Positions 1 to 11,404 of a stretch of DNA of 64,000 nt are shown here, piece after piece. Location of the stretch: positions 62,001 through 126,000 of the forward strand of contig WNNJ02003863.1 of assembly GCA_012934845.2 (NCBI GenBank), given 5' to 3'. Numbering within the stretch: the first letter of the stretch is position 1; every line of letters begins with the position of its first letter. The translations under genes and the position numbers were made by a program. This stretch comes from Pomphorhynchus laevis (Eukaryota > Acanthocephala > Palaeacanthocephala > Echinorhynchida > Pomphorhynchidae). Under the pieces are notes generated by a model. That model ran no database searches. It had not been told where the DNA came from and worked only from the letters and a program-made list of their open reading frames with translations.

Positions 1-1475
1 CTAATGAATCGAAATTGTCAGCTACGTTATGCAGACGGTTTTTCAAACTACTCATTCGTACGGAAGCAATCTCTAACAAAATTGATTTTTGAATATAATA
101 AAGAGCTTCTTCTTCATAACCGATGTCATACATTGACGCGAGTGTTAATGAGTTTTCGTACTCCAGACTCGATGTAATGGTAGGGTCCATAATTCCAAGT
201 CTTCCGAGTTTTAAAGGAGATGTAAGTAATACATCTCTTTTAAATTGGAAGGTATTACTTAAAAGTAATACCTTCCAATTCTGGTTTAGACTTCAATCTG
301 CGATGATGGGAGGGAAAACATCTTTATGTGCGTATCCAAAGTCTGTAAACCATCCTTCATGACACTCACTAGTTCGTAAAAAAATTCACTCCAGTTGGAC
401 CCAGTTTATCAGGCCACATTATTCAATGTGCGGATCGATGTTGGCAATCACTGCTAATTTTTGTACAAGTAATTTTTTGTATAAGCAGGTCAATTTGCCT
501 GTTTTCAGCTGCATAGAGTATTCTTCAAACTGTGCAGTAAAATTAAAGCACCTAATATCATTGTTCCGTTGATAGATGTTTTGATGTCTGGTGAGGAGAG
601 ATTATAAATAGGGATCGGGGAATGGGACACAAGTACACTTTTTTCTGGATTCACATGATAGCCGAATTTCAGCCCCTCGTGAATTAATAGTTTCCATACA
701 GTTTTTAGTTCATCCACCTTTCCAATGAACTTCGCGTCATTGGCATATCATTTTTGAAAAATATTTGGGACCGAACGACTGATCAATGATATTAGAGGAA
801 GAGATTGTGAAGCCTGACATTGCAAAGGGATCTCCTTGCGTAAATCCCTCCATTGAATAGACGCTACTACCATCTCCAATAACCAATTGCGCATGAGTAC
901 TATATATATTTTTAGGACACGTGATAACGAGATACATCAGTACTCCATGTTGTGCAGTGTTACATTTCGATTTAGGGAATTGAACGCGTCAGATGCGTCT
1001 ATTGCTAGCACACACATATTACGTCCTGATTTATATCTTGTACGTAGTGAGTGAATGGCGTGATCAATTCCTCCTTTCTGTCCCGCAGCTAGCTGGGAAA
1101 TCAAGGCAACATGTTGAATGTCCTCCCTCACGATCCCTATTATTGCCTTGCTAATTATTCGTCTTGCGGTGTCACCAATTCCAATCGGCCATTAGTTTTC
1201 TTTTGCAGGGCGATTATTCGACAAGTTGTAAAAGCTTCTAGCTGAATAGGTTCCACTGACTCAGTAGCTGGTCTTATGGCAAAAGACACAATGGAATGGG
1301 CTAAGTTTATCTAGTCATATCCAAATTGTGTTAACATGTGCCTCCAACTGAGAGCGTCTAGGCCCGACGGACCTCTGAAAAGTTCGCTTATGTTTCCGGA
1401 TTCCCAAAGTTTAAGTCTGCGTTCTAAGCTTTTTCTTACTATTGCAATTCTAGAAGTTTGTAATCTCTGCAATAT
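1..1475 (-). pseudogene. Family R non-LTR retrotransposon, RT domain (broken)
   Basis: Minus-strand frames read in order through an RT related to a family common in cnidarian and other metazoan genomes. The landmarks are GPSGLDALSWRHML near 1350, TTCRIIALQKK near 1215, a Gly-Gln-Lys-x-Gly motif with AIHSLRTRY near 1040-1090, LAIDASDAFNSLNRNVTLHN (RT motif A) near 960-1010, EGFTQGDPFAMSG near 830-860, and a C-terminal stretch with FGYHVNPEKS near 640-660. Stops and frameshifts separate the blocks. The product would be the TPRT reverse transcriptase. The copy runs off the left edge, so its endonuclease part is not seen. The 213-280 segment carries two fold-back palindromes not expected in the gene. 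Confidence 0.75.
213..280. repeat. Two adjacent fold-back palindromes inside family R copy
   Basis: GAGATGTA at 217-224 pairs with 230-237 across a 5-nt loop. Immediately after it, 243-260 (AATTGGAAGGTATTACTT) is perfectly inverted at 263-280 across a 2-nt loop. Both interrupt the decayed RT reading frame. Confidence 0.9.
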
Positions 1476-1799
1476 ACAGTATATTAAAAAATATTTTTTT
1501 AAATAATAACATATTTTTTAAAATAATAATAAGGGCAAGTGGGCCGGTCCGGAATTCGTATACATAACAAATCATTGACTTTGATGAATTAGAAATGTTT
1601 CACTTGTTCATAGGGCCATTTGAGGGAATCAGATTTGTAAATTATTTTTAAATAATATTTTTGGATAAAAAATTTTTGTTATAGATTATTTTATTTTTTT
1701 GAAGAGAAGTGATGTGTTCAAGTTGATTACAATTTCATTTCAGATTTTAGTCCACCAAGATTATACAATTTAACTTACAATAATCACAAATATATACAA

Positions 1800-3690
1800 C
1801 TGGTTGCAATTTTAACTACTTGCACCCATGCCGAGAGGAAACCAGGGTCGATCCCGAAATGCTGCAACTTCAACTCGACTGCAGCCAAATGTAAAGGATG
1901 CACCTACGCAAGAAATGGAACACTATGTCTTAACTGCTCCGCGAAAAATTGTACACGGAGATTTCCGTCTCATTCTAACACTTCTGAACATAGTAATTGA
2001 GACCAACGGTCTGACATCAATCCTAGTTCAGAGAAGAATGACGAAGCACAAACGTTTGACTTCCAAATTTGCATTCCAGACTCAAATCTTAATGGATCAT
2101 TAATTGGGTCTTTACATTCACCATCTGTCGAGGATATATATTTGAGCGTCATTCAGTGGAAATCCAATCTTATGTTTTTACCAAGTTGCGCAGCAAGTCA
2201 CTCATTCGTGACAATCCTAGCGTCGTTCTACCGAGAGGTCGCTAATGGCAACGCAGGTGAAGCTAATGAGCTCAAAATGGCAACTGTCCCTTTGATGGAC
2301 TATAAAAGCTATTATTAATGAACATATGACATAGTTTTTATTGTTTTCTCTATTGTATCGCATTGTTTTTAAACATTTTGTAAAAATGTTTAAAAATTTA
2401 GGAAATTTGTTAAGCTAAAAATTTCCAAAGGCCCTCGTTAAGGCATTTTCCATATATAACGTCTCGTGTTGGACACAAATTCATGTCCTTCAGAAAATTA
2501 AGTCGAGAAAAATATCGATCATCCGCAAAACTTTCGAGCGTAGGTTAAACTTCTGGCAGCGGAACAGACTAGGTGACTTATTTGACGAAGCCCTATTCTT
2601 GCAGATTGAGCTAAAGCAACACGAGACAAGGCACGAAAACAGAGATTGGAAGAAAGGCTATATCAGATTAATGTTGGAGTGCTCGATGCCTTTAATGCTT
2701 GTCGGCTAGTTGCAGTTCAAAATAAGCAGGGTGGGATTCGCCCTTTTTTCGGATGTGACAACTGTTATGGATCACGTTTCTATCTGTGGGGCGCTTTCTC
2801 TTCGAAGAGAGAATTATCGCTTAACACCAAATGAGTTTAGGGATGCGATATATTCACGATATGGTTGGACACCAAAGGATTTGAATATTAAAACTTGTAT
2901 TTGTGGATCGCCGATTGATATAAGTCATTCTCTGTCTTATAAGCGCGGTGGTCACCAGATAATTCGCCACGACTCGATCAAAGACATAATCGCCAGCGCA
3001 CTATCAGAAATTTGTTTCGGTGTTGCAATATAACCTTGTCTAGCAACGGTGAATGATGTTACGAACTTCAAACATGTTACCACGACACGTGATCCTGGTG
3101 TTCGATTAAACGTTGTGTGTGCTGGGTTCCATGGTAACCGATTCTAGCGAACATTCTTCGACGTCAACATGTCCTCTATTCAAGCTCAATCGTATGCAAA
3201 CAAGCCTGCATCTTCATCGCCCCAATATAATGAGCAACGGAAGGAAGCGAAGTATGGACTAAGGATATAGTTGATTGAAGGTGCTAGATTTGAATCGTTG
3301 GTGTTCTCGACATTAGGGGGCATTGGTCGTCGCTCACAGTTTACCCTAAAAATATTCGCTTCAAGTATTGCTCGGAAAAGTCAAATAAGCTATCCTGACA
3401 CTTTAATGCGCTTAAAACGCATTGGATTCACTATCGTACGTTCTTCGTCTACATGCCTACGAGCTCCTCGATCCACACCAAATTGCTCGATGACATTTCA
3501 CACAGGGGACAATCCTTCCGGTGAGTATTGAGCAACCCAACTGCTCGGATCTAACTTAATTGTCGAGAGAGCGAGATATAAAATAATAATTCATAATAAT
3601 TCCATTAAGGCGAAACCCATTTTGTATTTCATTTTCGACCCATTTGCGGGTAACCATTACGGTGTAATTATTATAAAATAAAAAATAAAA
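1800..3690 (+). pseudogene. Family R retrotransposon, N-terminus and C-terminus joined by loss of the RT
   Basis: The plus strand carries both ends of family R. From about 1826 a Cys-rich finger is readable (KCKGCTYARNGTLCLNC, then NCTR), followed at 2130-2290 by WKSNLMFLPSC and ELKMATVPLMD, typical of the region just before the RT in this family. The RT is missing. From about 2540 the C-terminal part resumes: RYGWTPKDL, then CICGSPIDISHSLSYKRGG, then RHDSIKD near 2965, then FDVN near 3160, and CLRAPRS near 3460. The last segment is the CCHC plus PD-(D/E)XK-like endonuclease region (restriction-like, as in R2-type elements). Several stops are present. The 3' UTR around 3640-3655 has the CCCATTTGCGGG motif shared by the other copies. 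Confidence 0.72.
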
Positions 3691-3699
3691 ATTTTCGAA

Positions 3700-4743
3700 A
3701 GAAATTTATTATTACGAAAAAAAAGAAAAAATGTTAACTTTATACAATTAATAATAATGATTTTCTTAAATACACTTATACAATTGTTATTCCCTTAGCG
3801 AATATACTCCGGTAAATTTGGCACGGCACGATCTTGTACAACTTTACGCTACTAAAGCTGTTCTGGCAATTAAAAATCCAAAATCTACGCGGATGTCGGT
3901 TATGCACACAGTATATGAGCAATTGTTTTTTTGAGGCTCAATTTGTGCAATTCTTTTGAAAATTATAAGCGCGTCGTCATCCAATGCTCCATTACATGAT
4001 CCAACGAAAGCGTAAAAGTTTACGTCTTTAAACTTTAAAACTCGTTCCCCGTACTTTCCTAGTTTTCTTTTCGCATGGTAACTTAGATTTGATTGTGGAT
4101 CACTTGAAGAATATGATGAAACTAAGTGATTGTAAATGCAAATGTCAAAGAGAGACCGCTTAATCATACCACCAAATAAGCCATTGCATTATACGTCTAA
4201 TCTAGCATTCATGTATAGCGTCGTAGTCGATTTTTCGAATACAGTGTTACTTGGTAAGCTGCGAAGTACAGGTTCTATCGCAACAAATGTTGTAACTAGG
4301 TAAAGCGTTTTAGCCAACAAGTTTCTTACGGTATTATGTCTTACTGTAGGAATACCACCAACTTGGCAGGAAAGACAATGACATAAATCGAACGTAGCAC
4401 CACAAGTACAATTTACTGGTTAATTCGGCGGAGGCCATCCGTATCTCATGGCTAAGGCATCCTGAAAATGACGCAATCTAAGGTGTCGTTTAAACAAATC
4501 TGACGGTTTTGCCGAGAGCCATGTTGAAGCACTAGGAATTGATACGTGTTTCAACGCTGAAACATATCGATTATCTGAATTTTTTAGTGACAATAATTTT
4601 ATATTATTCCTATCATTATTTTCCTCACGAATTAAGGCTGCAGTGTTAGCCTGTAAAGATTTTAAGTTTTTGTTGGTAAAACAACTGTTTATCTGAAATA
4701 GCAGATTGCACATTCTTTGTGAATTGTAAAATTTGTTTTGAGG
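3700..4743 (-). pseudogene. Family R retrotransposon, 5'-truncated copy C
   Basis: The minus strand reads the C-terminal endonuclease half: HLRLRHFQDALAMRYGWPPP near 4440-4500, CTCGATFDLCHCLSC near 4370-4410, VRHNTVRN near 4340, CNGLFGG near 4170-4190, and FDICIYNHLVSSY near 4110-4150. These are the CCHC knuckle and the RHN/FDV motifs of the restriction-like endonuclease. At least two stops break it. The copy begins abruptly at the shared junction motif near 4745 and is tail-to-tail with the plus-strand copy on its left. Confidence 0.75.
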
Positions 4744-5848
4744 GTTGTCTGTAATAATATTAGTATTTTTTTATTTTATTAAAACGCAAAATGAGATAGT
4801 ATAAAGTTCAAACGATATCCGAAAGTGGGCCCGTACATTATTATTCATTATTTTCTTATCACTGGTTTCAAATAGACTGCGCTCGATTCGGACACAGAGT
4901 GGAGGAGCGTGGCATTATAATGCTCATTGACAAACCTCGCATAAGTAAAGATCCAATTTCCCGGCGTAACTGAACGATTTAGCATGCGTACGTGTTTGAG
5001 TTTTCACATCCAGTTTTGCGCGATTGTCCGTAAACATCGATTTGTGTCTGTACTAATGCCGGATGAAATCAACAACACGAACGGCAAATATGTCGAATGC
5101 TCTATTTCTCTTACACGCTAATTATATTTGGCATATTTACGATGTACATGGAAGCCGGACACAGAATCAATGGGTTTAGTGCTTTTTGAGGGCGCGTGTA
5201 CGTTGAAAATACATATATCTATGAAAGTGCGCTCTGTATCGCCTCCATATAAGCCATTGCACGCTATGCCAAGATGAGCATTTCTATCTTATGTCGTACT
5301 CTGTACTTAAAAACTTGTTCCAGGACGTAAAAACTGCAACGCATGCTGAAATTGTACATATGATGATACTCTCATGATAGTCTTAGCACGAAAATCCCGG
5401 ACGCAATTATGTCTAAGTGACGGAAGATACCCAAATTTACATGACAAGGTATGATATAACGATTTTGATTGACCACAAGAGCAACATTTGGGAGCGTCGC
5501 TAGTTAATTGTTCGTATCGGTTAGCAATATCATCTCTGAATACTGCTATTTAATACTAATCTGTTCAAGATTGAAGGATAAGCGGTAAGTCAGGAAGACG
5601 CGCCACTTACAGAGGCATGATCTAGCGCATTTTGAACACATCAAATTTGAGGCATACTTGCTTTCTGTCCTCACTGAGTCGTTCGGCATTTGCTTGAGAA
5701 ACAGTCGAGCGACACTTGTGTTGAAGTTCAAGCAAGTCCTTATGATTACGATAGTTTACAAATCCACAGTAAAATCTGGATGAATTCTCGTAGTTCGTGA
5801 ACACCGAGCGACAATGGTTGAAAATCCCCAGACCACCCATACTCACTG
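4744..5848 (-). pseudogene. Family R retrotransposon, 5'-truncated copy D
   Basis: The minus strand starts with MGGLGIFNHCRSVF (5800-5846), the region just after the RT palm. It continues into a broken endonuclease part: HTLSCKFGYLPSLRHNC at about 5400-5450, CNGLYGGD near 5250, FIDICIFN near 5210, and YAKYN near 5125. Most of it is outside long open frames, so it was recovered from short frame blocks. A stop lies within the RLE region. The 3' UTR of about 120 nt, with a CGAAAGTGGGCCC motif on the plus strand, precedes the next copy. Confidence 0.7.
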
Positions 5849-6690
5849 GTAAATAATATTAGTATTGTTTTAACTATAAACCTGATTTATTTCAAAAATT
5901 ACATACAACGAATCCCGCAAATGGGCTCATTTAAAACAAATTAAAATAAATATTAATTTGATGTAATCACCGTCTCCGTATTGAAATGTTATAAGAATGG
6001 CGCAGGATCTTTGATCTTGATGCTCTTAAGCAAGCCGATACCATTCTAGCAGAAGATATGCCGATTGATGTGCGCAAAGCGCTTATCTCATCACTATAGT
6101 CTGTTCCTTTTCTATCTGCTATTTTTCTAGCAAAGTTTTTCAGCAAAGCAGACGCTGCCGGTCCAATAGCGCCATTGGTCGAAACTACGAATGGAGAAAA
6201 GGATGCATTTTCAATATCAATAATTCGTTCTTCGTATTTTGCTCGCTTTCTGCTTTCGTGATATTCAAATGCAGCGGATGGTGACTTAATGGTATAGGAT
6301 GGTGCAAGATTATTGAAGATACAAACGTCGATGAACGATTGATCCATCCTAGTTCCGAAAAGTCCGTTGCACACAATATATGCTCGAGCTTCAGGTTTGC
6401 GAGTTGTCGTACTGGTCAAAAAGTTGTAGCATTCGGGTACTGCTGACAGGCACGGTTCCAAGGCAACACAGCTACATGCAGTGGACAAATATCTAGATAG
6501 TGTATCTCGTATCTCGTTATGTCTAATTATTGTCAGGGCACCCCTACGACACGATAACGCATGACAGCAAGACATCTCTGATCCACAGATGCATATATAT
6601 ATTCGATATGTCGTTTGGAGTCCATCCATACCGTGCTGCGTCAGCATCTTGAAATTCATGATGTGACAGGTAGAATGATTTAAACGATAG
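5849..6690 (-). pseudogene. Family R retrotransposon, 5'-truncated copy E (best-preserved endonuclease half)
   Basis: Two overlapping minus-strand frames (6544-6777 and 5967-6659) give an almost continuous C-terminal half: LSHHEFQDADAARYGWTP, then CICGSEMSCCHALSCRRG, then RHNEIRDTLSRYL, ARAYIVCNGLFGTRM, FIDVCIFNNLAPSY, RKRAKYEERI and CLRASRS. These are a CCHC-type knuckle followed by a PD-(D/E)XK-like nuclease with RHN and FxDV motifs. The role is nicking of the target to prime reverse transcription. About 117 nt of 3' UTR separate it from copy D. The longest open part is 230 codons, so this is the most recent copy of the cluster. Confidence 0.78.
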
Positions 6691-7153
6691 TGATAATATT
6701 AGTAATTTTTTAATAATTTTCATTTCTTGAGAGAAGATAACAGAATCAGGGTTTTCGCAAATGGGCCCAAAATACAAATGCTTGAATAAAAGTCATTAAA
6801 ACCCTCGGATCTACCGCCTGAGACATCCGTTCATTAGTTCAGTTTCCAAAGCACCACGAATTTGCTCGCACAAGTCTGATTCCAATACATTTTCTGAACT
6901 GCGCAACGCACTCAGAATATGCCTGGTTGTTGCTCCTAGAAGCTATCTTCGCCGCCCTTTTAATTACTTTGTTTACATCAGCTCCGAGCCATCCTAATGC
7001 TGACATAATGACCGGCAGAAATATTGCTCGTTCAATCTTTGTTACTCGTTCCGAGTACTTTAGTACCTTCTGTTATGTAAAATTTGACAACAGGAAAAAT
7101 GCGATATTTAACAAAACATTATCCCGGGCTTCTATTGTAGTGAATTCTAATTA
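6691..7153 (-). pseudogene. Family R retrotransposon, post-RT fragment
   Basis: From 7065 down to 6830 the minus strand reads KIERAIFLPVIMSALGWLG, then KRAAKIASRSNNQAYSEC, the segment just after the RT palm. It then ends in a ~140-nt 3' UTR carrying the CGCAAATGGGCCC motif and the shared 3' junction near 6690. The endonuclease part is missing, so an internal deletion has joined the palm-proximal segment to the 3' UTR. A near-identical 90-bp stretch recurs at 9783-9873. Confidence 0.6.
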
Positions 7154-7239
7154 TAATAGTAATAATAGTATTTTTTATTATAATAATTTTTTTTTATAAT
7201 GCAGAGATTTATTTCTCATATCACCTTTCGACTGGGCAA

Positions 7240-8945
7240 AATTAAAAATACAATAAATTAAGTGAATAGTAACGAATAAATATCAAAATCCCGGCGTTTT
7301 GATTTTTTGAGTATACTTGCTTTAGATGAATTCGAAAATCTGAAATCGGACCATGCATGCAAAGGTGCGAAAAATTACACATGATCTCCCTGGGCCCTCT
7401 TTGTGGACTTGTTTCAATGACTATGAAGATAATACAGGATAGGCGAAAACATGCAAAAGAGCTGAACACTCTTTTGAGCAAAATCGACAGCGTCAATGAT
7501 CCTAGCTAGTGAGGAAAGAGAGTATAATCTTGCAGAATTTGGCGTGGCAACCGTTTAAAGATAAACGCCAAACCAGAGGACGCTTTTGATATCTTGGAAT
7601 TCTCCAAGCAGACTGAGCAGGCGTTAAGAAGATATCAGGATCCAGACAAATTATCTTGCTATCGAAGAGACGTCGGCTTGCCAAATATGATGCGTTTTCA
7701 TTAAGGCTTAATGATGAAAGGGGTACCAAATTATGATGCGTTTTCATCGGTACCGAGAGGGGTACCGATCTACTAAGCACCGCAACATCTGTAGATGAAC
7801 ACTTCGAAGATCCTCCTACTATCCGTTTAAGGTAGTGCCAAAATCACTTGTCAATAGTCTGATAATCTATCATGATCAAATTCGACCAATAGTATCGAAG
7901 CTCGTAACTTAGAATAGGAATCAACATAATATCAAAATACTTGATCGCGCCCTTAAAGGACATTAGACCAAGCTTCGATGCCGTATAAGCTGACCTTGTC
8001 ACTGCTGCTGATTGGATCAATAAGTGGTTTCTGAAAGACCACCGAGAAGAGAGCAAAAAGACTAGATATCGATACGAATTAACGAATTCTAAAGACGTTT
8101 CATTTAGAAATAACACATCATTACGACAACAAGGACCACCTCAGTGAAATTTTATAATATTTGTTTTGGATGTGTTGATCACGAGTTTATTTGTCTGACA
8201 AAACAAAGCGAGAGCTGTAATGGCAGATTGAGCAGAGTTCCTATGCAATGTTACCAAAGGAAGAACGTCAGCATACAAAATTGACACTACATTAGGAACG
8301 GCCAAGCGAACATGTCCTGGGAGGCCCATCAAGTAGGAAAATAACAGAAGGCTGAGTAGATCACCTTGCTGTACTCCACGGCTAGCAGTTAGAGGATATG
8401 AGTAATTAATTCCGTCGTAAATACGCATCAAACTAGGACGCAATATTCTCTCGAGAAATAGAAAATCTCCATGAACATTTACTCTCTCATGAAGCTTGGT
8501 TAATAGCAAAGGTCTATTAATTGAATGAAATGCTTTCGCAAAATCAACAAAAACACGGTACAAAGATTATTGCTTATTGAAAGTATCGAGAACATGTGAC
8601 CGAAGAAATGAAAAAGCGCTTATAGTGGAATGATTCCTACGGAATTTATGTTGCTCCGGATGAAGAAGACAACTACGAAATCTCGACAAACGTAACGCCA
8701 TCAAATTTGATATAACTTTATAGGAATGATTAAGGAGAGATATCCCCCTATTAGAATCTCGACGCGAATGATATCCCGAACCTTTGAACAACATTTTGAT
8801 GATACTGTCACGCTACTCATCGGGGATAAAACATTATATTATTCTAAATTTCTAGGAGGTCATACACAACAAATGCAGTCTCAATGGCGTCCATTAAACC
8901 ATTTTATAGAGGAAAGGGCAAAAATAATGGATGGATAAACCGTTA
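7240..8945 (-). pseudogene. I/Jockey-like LINE, RT and C-terminal region (broken)
   Basis: Three minus-strand frames read an RT in order: RGISLLNHSYKVISNLMA at 8690-8745, VDFAKAFHSINRPLLLTKL at 8500-8555 (motif A), ASRGVQQGDLLSLLLF at 8340-8390 (motif B), SILYADVLPLV near 8250-8290 (the YADD box has lost its second Asp), INTSKTNIIKFH near 8141-8175, and YRYLVFLLSSRWSFRNHLL near 8010-8065. Frameshifts at about 8565 and 8130 separate the frames. It is an autonomous-LINE remnant that can no longer polymerise. The clade is uncertain. The 5' end is truncated where the tandem repeat at 8929 begins. Confidence 0.75.
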
Positions 8946-9560
8946 TTTGAGTGAATATACTGTGAGGCGAAGTTCGGGTCTAAATAAATTTACATCATTT
9001 TGGAAACCTTTTGGACGACAGTAAAGATTTATTTTGAGTTAAAACATTTCATCAAAACGATTTTTTTCATTTTCACGGTGAAAACCTAAATTGAACAAGT
9101 CCTCCCTAATTGAACATTATATTTTTCTTCATTCGGGAGCCGAATTAAGCTAAAATTTTGATGGTAGGTATATTCGACTTTGATGATTTAAATAATATAA
9201 AAAATCAGTGTCTATAATTGAAACATTTAAAAATGGCGTTCAAGGATGGATGGACCTTTATTTGAGCGAATATGCTTGGAAGCGAAATTCGCGCCTTAAT
9301 AGTTAAATCGTTTTGGAAACCTTCTGGACGACAGTAAAGAGTTATTTTAAGTTAAAAATTTTATCAAAATAAATTATTTTTGTCATTGCTATGGTAAAAA
9401 CCTAAATTGAACAAGTTATCCCTAATTGAACATTATATTTTTTCATCTGGGAGTTTAATTGATCAAAAATTTTGATAGCAAGTATATTCGATTTCGATGA
9501 TTCGAATAATATGAAAAATCAATGTGTTCATAATTGAAAAATTTAAGGAAAAAAGTTTTT
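8929..9560. repeat. Two tandem copies of a ~316-bp non-coding unit
   Basis: The unit beginning GGATGGAT...TTATTTGAG at about 8929 recurs at about 9246. Shared landmarks are TTTTGGAAACCTT, GGACGACAGTAAAG, CCTAAATTGAACAAG and ATTGAACATTATA, in the same order and spacing. No coding capacity is seen. It may be a satellite fragment or the tail of an unrecognised element. Confidence 0.85.
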
Positions 9561-9782
9561 ATCTCAAAAAATAATTTTTATCATAAGATTTTTTCACTAA
9601 CTTTTACATTATACACTTTTTACATGTTATGAACAATTGTCTATTAATGAGGTATTTTACGTGTCAGGTCGTGATATGCACTAAACATTTTTATTTTTAA
9701 TTTTAATTTTTTTTCTAAAAAATTAAATATCTCGAAATTTGAATATCCTAGGCAAAAATCCGAATAACACGTACGTATATTA

Positions 9783-9873
9783 CTAATACCTTCTGTTATG
9801 TAAAATATGAGAACAGGAAAAAGGCGATATTTAACAAAACATTATCCCGGGCTTCTATTGTAGTGAATTCTAA
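9783..9873 (-). repeat. Second copy of the 90-bp family R segment found at 7061-7150
   Basis: The two stretches agree at nearly every base from TACCTTCTGTTATGTAAAAT to GTAGTGAATTCTAAT. They are in the same orientation 2.7 kb apart and flank the LINE and the tandem repeat between them. Confidence 0.85.
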
Positions 9874-10047
9874 TACTCAAATTAGTGCCATACATACCTA
9901 TCCACTTTCTAGGTTCTCTTCCAAATGTTCCTACTCTTGTGTGGTATTGTACCGTAATAATCATATCTGATTTACTCCTATATATTAAATAATATTCGAA
10001 TCGGGTGCGAACCAGAAAAACCAGAGAAAATTGAATAAGTCTATTTA

Positions 10048-10092
10048 TTTTCTAAAGCTTTCGGCATGATCGCCTTCATGCCGAAAGCATGA
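10048..10092 (-). ncRNA. Hairpin resembling a PLE-type minimal hammerhead (weak)
   Basis: GCTTTCGGCATGA at 10057-10069 is inverted at 10076-10088. On the minus strand the order is TGAAG, a GGC/GCC hairpin, then CGAAAG and CTTT, which is like the minimal hammerheads of Penelope-like elements, but the CTGANGA box is not intact. It may be only a palindrome. Confidence 0.3.
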
Positions 10093-10140
10093 AGTTAGTT
10101 AATTCATTAAGTAACTACAAATTTAAAAATACAAATTTAA

Positions 10141-10250
10141 ATAAGTAAGAAAAAAGTACAAATTTAAATAGTGTGTAAGAAAAAAGTACAAATTTAAATA
10201 GTGTGTAAGAAAAAAGTACAAATTTAAATAGTGTGTAAGAAAAAATAAGG
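10141..10250. repeat. 30-bp minisatellite, about 3.5 units
   Basis: The unit GTGTGTAAGAAAAAAGTACA plus AATTTAAATA starts at 10171 and 10201, with a variant at 10141 and a partial one at 10231. It directly adjoins the 3' UTR of the minus-strand family J copy, so it may be the tail of that element. Confidence 0.92.
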
Positions 10251-10256
10251 ATTTAC

Positions 10257-11400
10257 TTAAACAACTATATAACCGATAATAACTAAAAACAGCTAAGAAA
10301 CAAAACAGTCAAGAAATCTACAAAATTTTGCCCAGTTTTCCAAAAAATTTCTATGGTGTCAGTTCCAGAGGCGGGGGGTTTCAAATTTTTCTTAATGGCA
10401 GGGGCGTCATGAAAGACGACTACTTTTATTTCGAGAAGTTTAAAATAAGATTGAACATGGTTAACTGGTCTTTTAATCTTAGAAATAAACGGCTAATATC
10501 CGCGACTACATCTTTGCACCTGCGTCCAGAGAAGAGGGATGTGGTATCATCAGCGTATACCCCTAAATGTTGATCACGTTTAAATATCTTATATAAGTTG
10601 ATAGAGGCAGCAAGATATAAGATTGGAGAAAGTAGTGAGCCTTGGGGCACACCCGTAATAGGGTAAAACTGAATTGCATCAAGGTCGTCTTAATAGTAGA
10701 ACCGCTTAGTGTACAGCAATATCTCCACCCTGTTAACAATTCTCGCAGGCCACACGAGTGACCTGAAAGAAGCGATAACGAAGGGAATGAAAATGCGGTC
10801 AAATGCTGCATAAAAATCAAGGAAAACAACCAAATCAAGTTGATGATTGTTATCCCGACAAAACTGATGCACTTCACCAATTGCTGAATGGACTAGCGCT
10901 TTTCGATAAACCCATGAAAACTTGGTTGGATTAAATTACGTCATATTAAATGACCGCGAATTCTACGCGTAAGCGCTTTTTCGTAGATGGAGATGAGGAA
11001 GTTCTGAATCGAAATAGGCCGCAGGTCTTTAGGACATGAGACCCGATTCCGTTTTGGTAAAAAATTCTACTACAAATAATGATGCAGGCCACATCAAAAG
11101 GTGAGGCTAAAAGCAATGTGACGGCCACTTCTCTTTTTGATTGACTGTCAAAAGCTGACAGACCCGAGAGGATAGTGGAGCGACGGATTTGAAGATGTCC
11201 GGAAGTGGAGCCCAAGAGTTAAGGATATCTGTAATAGATAAGTCCCTGCTTCTGAAATCACCCCTAGTCAGGATTGGTTGGGGAGATAGAGTGGTTCCAT
11301 AGTTATGTAGGGGTAGTTTTCTTCCAAAACTCTGTCAAGATCCTCCAACTGTGAAGGACCAACCTGGCGTGGTCAAGACATTGTCCCTTATTCAAAGTTT
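10257..11400 (-). pseudogene. Family J LINE, RT region (broken, 3' part)
   Basis: The minus strand reads a LINE RT with many frame breaks: SGHLQIRRSTILSGLSAFDS near 11140-11205, HQLDLVVFLDFYAAFDRIFI (motif A) at 10795-10860, MPQGSLLSPILYLAASINL (motif B) at 10595-10650, GVYADDTTSLFSG (YADD) at 10530-10570, and NLILNFSK. After that the frame jumps to the 3' UTR, whose sequence near 10270-10330 is the inverse of 12580-12645. The family J element encodes a zinc-knuckle ORF1 and an APE endonuclease/RT, seen in its other copies. This one is 5'-truncated and lacks the C-terminal part. Confidence 0.78.
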
Positions 11401-11404
11401 ATAA

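Noticed and set aside
10141-10250. Regular 30-bp repeats, CRISPR-like at first sight
   Set aside because: The repeats are directly adjacent without spacers and the DNA is eukaryotic; it is a minisatellite.
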